A stretch of DNA of 64,000 bases from NCBI RefSeq assembly GCF_023520795.1, contig NZ_CP046605.1, forward strand, positions 248,001 through 312,000, in the 5' to 3' direction. Positions within the stretch are counted from its first letter, which is position 1. The number at the start of each line of letters is the position of its first letter. Origin of the DNA: Corynebacterium accolens (GTDB taxonomy: Bacteria; Actinomycetota; Actinomycetes; Mycobacteriales; Mycobacteriaceae). The notes under the pieces are model-generated. The model was not told the DNA's origin. It made no database searches and saw only the letters and a program-made list of their open reading frames with translations. A program made the translations under genes and the position numbers. Below are positions 62,385-64,000 of the stretch, piece after piece.

Positions 62385-63694
62385 TGAAGTGTCCCAGGTT
62401 TTGTTCCGTTTGAGTAGATGGGAAAATCTGGAACATGCCGAGAAAATTTGACCAGGATGCGAAGGACCGTGTGGTCCGTCTCGTGGAGGACCGCATCGTG
62501 GCGGAAAATATGTCGATGCGCCCCGCGTGCCAGGCAGTAGGCCCAAAGCTGGGGGTTTCATGGCACACAGCTCGTCAATGGACTTAAGCCTGCTCGCCGT
62601 GCAGGAAGAACCCCAGAACCTGTGCCTGAAGATGTGGCTGCCGAAAACGCGAGGCTACGTCGTGAAAATCACCAGCTACGCGATACTAATGAGTTGTTGA
62701 AGGCCGCGTCAGCTTTTTCGCGTCGGAACTCGACCCGAAACGTTAAGAAATGATCCGGTTCATCGATGAAAACCGGAATCGTTTCACTGCCCGAGTTCAT
62801 CTGCAAGACGTTGAAAAATAACCGGGCTGGTGGGTTTATCACCTCGCGTGGGTATCGCCAGTCCAAGGCTCGCGGGTTAAGTGCTCGTCGACTTCGTGAT
62901 GCTGCGTTGGTTGAACGCATTAGTGCTGTTCATCGGGATAATTATGGTGTCTACGGTGTGCGGAAAATGTGGCATGCTCTTCGCCGTGAAGGAATCGATA
63001 TCGGTCGTGAACAAACCGCCCGACTGATGCGCCTAGCTGGCGTTTCTGGCAAAGGCACAGGCGGATCACCGATTACAACCCGAAAAGCTAACGTGCCTGA
63101 TTTGCGCCCGGATTTGGTCGAGCGTGAATTTAAAGCTCAAGGACCGAATAAGCTGTGGGTGGCTGACATTACCTATGTACGGACACGAAAAGGATTCGTC
63201 TACACCGCGTTTGTCACCGACGTCTACTCCCGGCGGATCGTCGGGTGGGCGCTGTCAGATTCGATGCGGACCGAAGCTTTGCCGCTGCAAGCACTCAACC
63301 AAGCGATTGTGAGTGCTGAGGAAACAACAGGTCTCATTCACCATTCGGATCACGGCTCGCAGTACGTCAGCGTTGTCTACAACGAGCGACTTACCCGGCA
63401 CGGCATTACAGCTTCCACCGGAAGTGTTGGTGACTCCTATGATAATGCTCTGGCTGAAAACGTTAACGGCCCCTCATAAGAACGAGCTAGTCCATACCCG
63501 CAGGTGGGATGACGTTGTAGAGGTAGAAATCGCGACGTTCGAGTGGGTGTCATGGTGGAACGAGACTAGGCTCCACCAAAGCTTGGGATACCGAACCCCG
63601 GTCGAGGTGGAAACCGAGTTTTGGAAGCAGAACTTGCCACAGGCAATAATGGAAAACAAGGCAAATGCCTAGGAACAAAACTCGGGGCACTTCA
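62385..63694 (+). mobile_element. IS3-family element with decayed ORFs, copy D (1310 bp)
   Basis: Same ends and frame breaks as copies B and C, with substitutions of its own: Val for Leu in the EDRILAEN stretch of OrfA and Thr for Lys in the GKGKGG stretch of OrfB (62766-63479). Shared breaks plus private changes show that the breaks are older than this copy. Flanking triplets ACT and GTG. Confidence 0.87.
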
Positions 63695-63909
63695 GTGTCT
63701 CGCTTGATGGTTCCTCATCATTCCCCTGGACTACGGGTTCAAGACGGTGATAATGCCCATGGCGGAGCATCGGTCTCCGATCAGCCTGGAGGTCTGGTCC
63801 TATAAAACTCATTCTTCCTTCACTCTTGGTATAGTTTTTCGTAGGGATTGAAGGCCGACAGAAATCACAGCCACCCTCGATTCGAATGTACAAAGATACG
63901 TGAGTGACT
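63695..63909. other. Upstream region of the last gene
   Basis: 215 bp without a gene between the IS and the ATG at 63910. Confidence 0.4.
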
Positions 63910-64000
63910 ATGTTAAAAGGAATCACCTACGCATCGCTGGGTATGTTAGCGGTCTCCTCCTCCCTGTGGGCCATGTACATGCAAGACAATGCATTTGTGA
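63910..64000 (+). CDS. N-terminal fragment of a probable secreted or membrane protein, runs off the window
   Basis: ATG 63910, open to the window end: LKGITYASLGMLAVSSSLWAMYMQ looks like a signal peptide or membrane anchor. It follows a GATACGTGAG leader. Too short to identify. Confidence 0.4.
   Translation, partial: MLKGITYASLGMLAVSSSLWAMYMQDNAFV

Overview
The window reads as a Corynebacterium chromosome. The supporting genes are a mycothiol-dependent formaldehyde dehydrogenase, an antigen-85-like corynomycolyltransferase, a fused rmlCD gene, a Rv3645-like adenylate cyclase next to holB, and the lpd - ramB - sdhC - sdhA - sdhB block known from C. glutamicum. No rRNA or CRISPR array was seen. 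There is one tRNA, tRNA-Thr(CGT) at 8256-8331. All family names come from motifs read by eye; no database search was possible.

Layout. Positions 1-28.7 kb are ordinary core genome. They hold a lysoplasmalogenase-like fragment, a DUF418 membrane protein, an adenylate cyclase, holB, tRNA-Thr, an acyl-CoA synthetase, a secreted SGNH hydrolase, mscR with its metallo-hydrolase, the dTDP-rhamnose operon (rmlB-rmlCD-rmlA), an HNH/DUF222 protein, an M1 peptidase, a mycolyltransferase, a 36-residue peptide, lpd, ramB and sdhCAB. Two identical 1764-bp IS481-type elements with 15-bp target duplications sit between these genes. Positions 28.8-32.2 kb are an insertion-sequence graveyard. From 32,626 to about 47.67 kb the sequence repeats 16,888-32.2 kb. 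This second copy carries dozens of small deletions in patches and abuts the first in the middle of an IS. I read it as an assembly or polishing artefact rather than a biological tandem duplication. Positions 47.2-64 kb are a true accessory region with five IS copies, a toxin-antitoxin-like operon whose first gene is split by an IS, and remnants that look plasmid- or phage-derived.

The most interesting accessory content has three parts. (1) A GC-rich operon of ThiF-like adenylyltransferase, formyltransferase-fold enzyme and DHA2-type exporter has overlapping ATGA junctions and is divergent from an ArsR-like regulator with a perfect operator palindrome between them. It looks like a compact make-and-export system of unknown product. 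(2) Two unrelated-in-sequence loci share one layout: a Sec-secreted protein with four cysteines followed immediately by a small three-helix membrane protein, which suggests bacteriocin/immunity or effector/immunity pairs. (3) Two very long loopless perfect palindromes (30 bp and 50 bp) lie in noncoding DNA beside IS copies.

How the core genes work together: RmlB, RmlCD and RmlA make dTDP-L-rhamnose for the arabinogalactan linker. The mycolyltransferase loads corynomycolates on that wall. Lpd serves the 2-oxoacid dehydrogenases. SdhCAB feeds menaquinone, and RamB, encoded between lpd and sdhC, is the acetate/carbon regulator expected to act on its neighbours. MscR with its metallo-hydrolase partner detoxifies formaldehyde.
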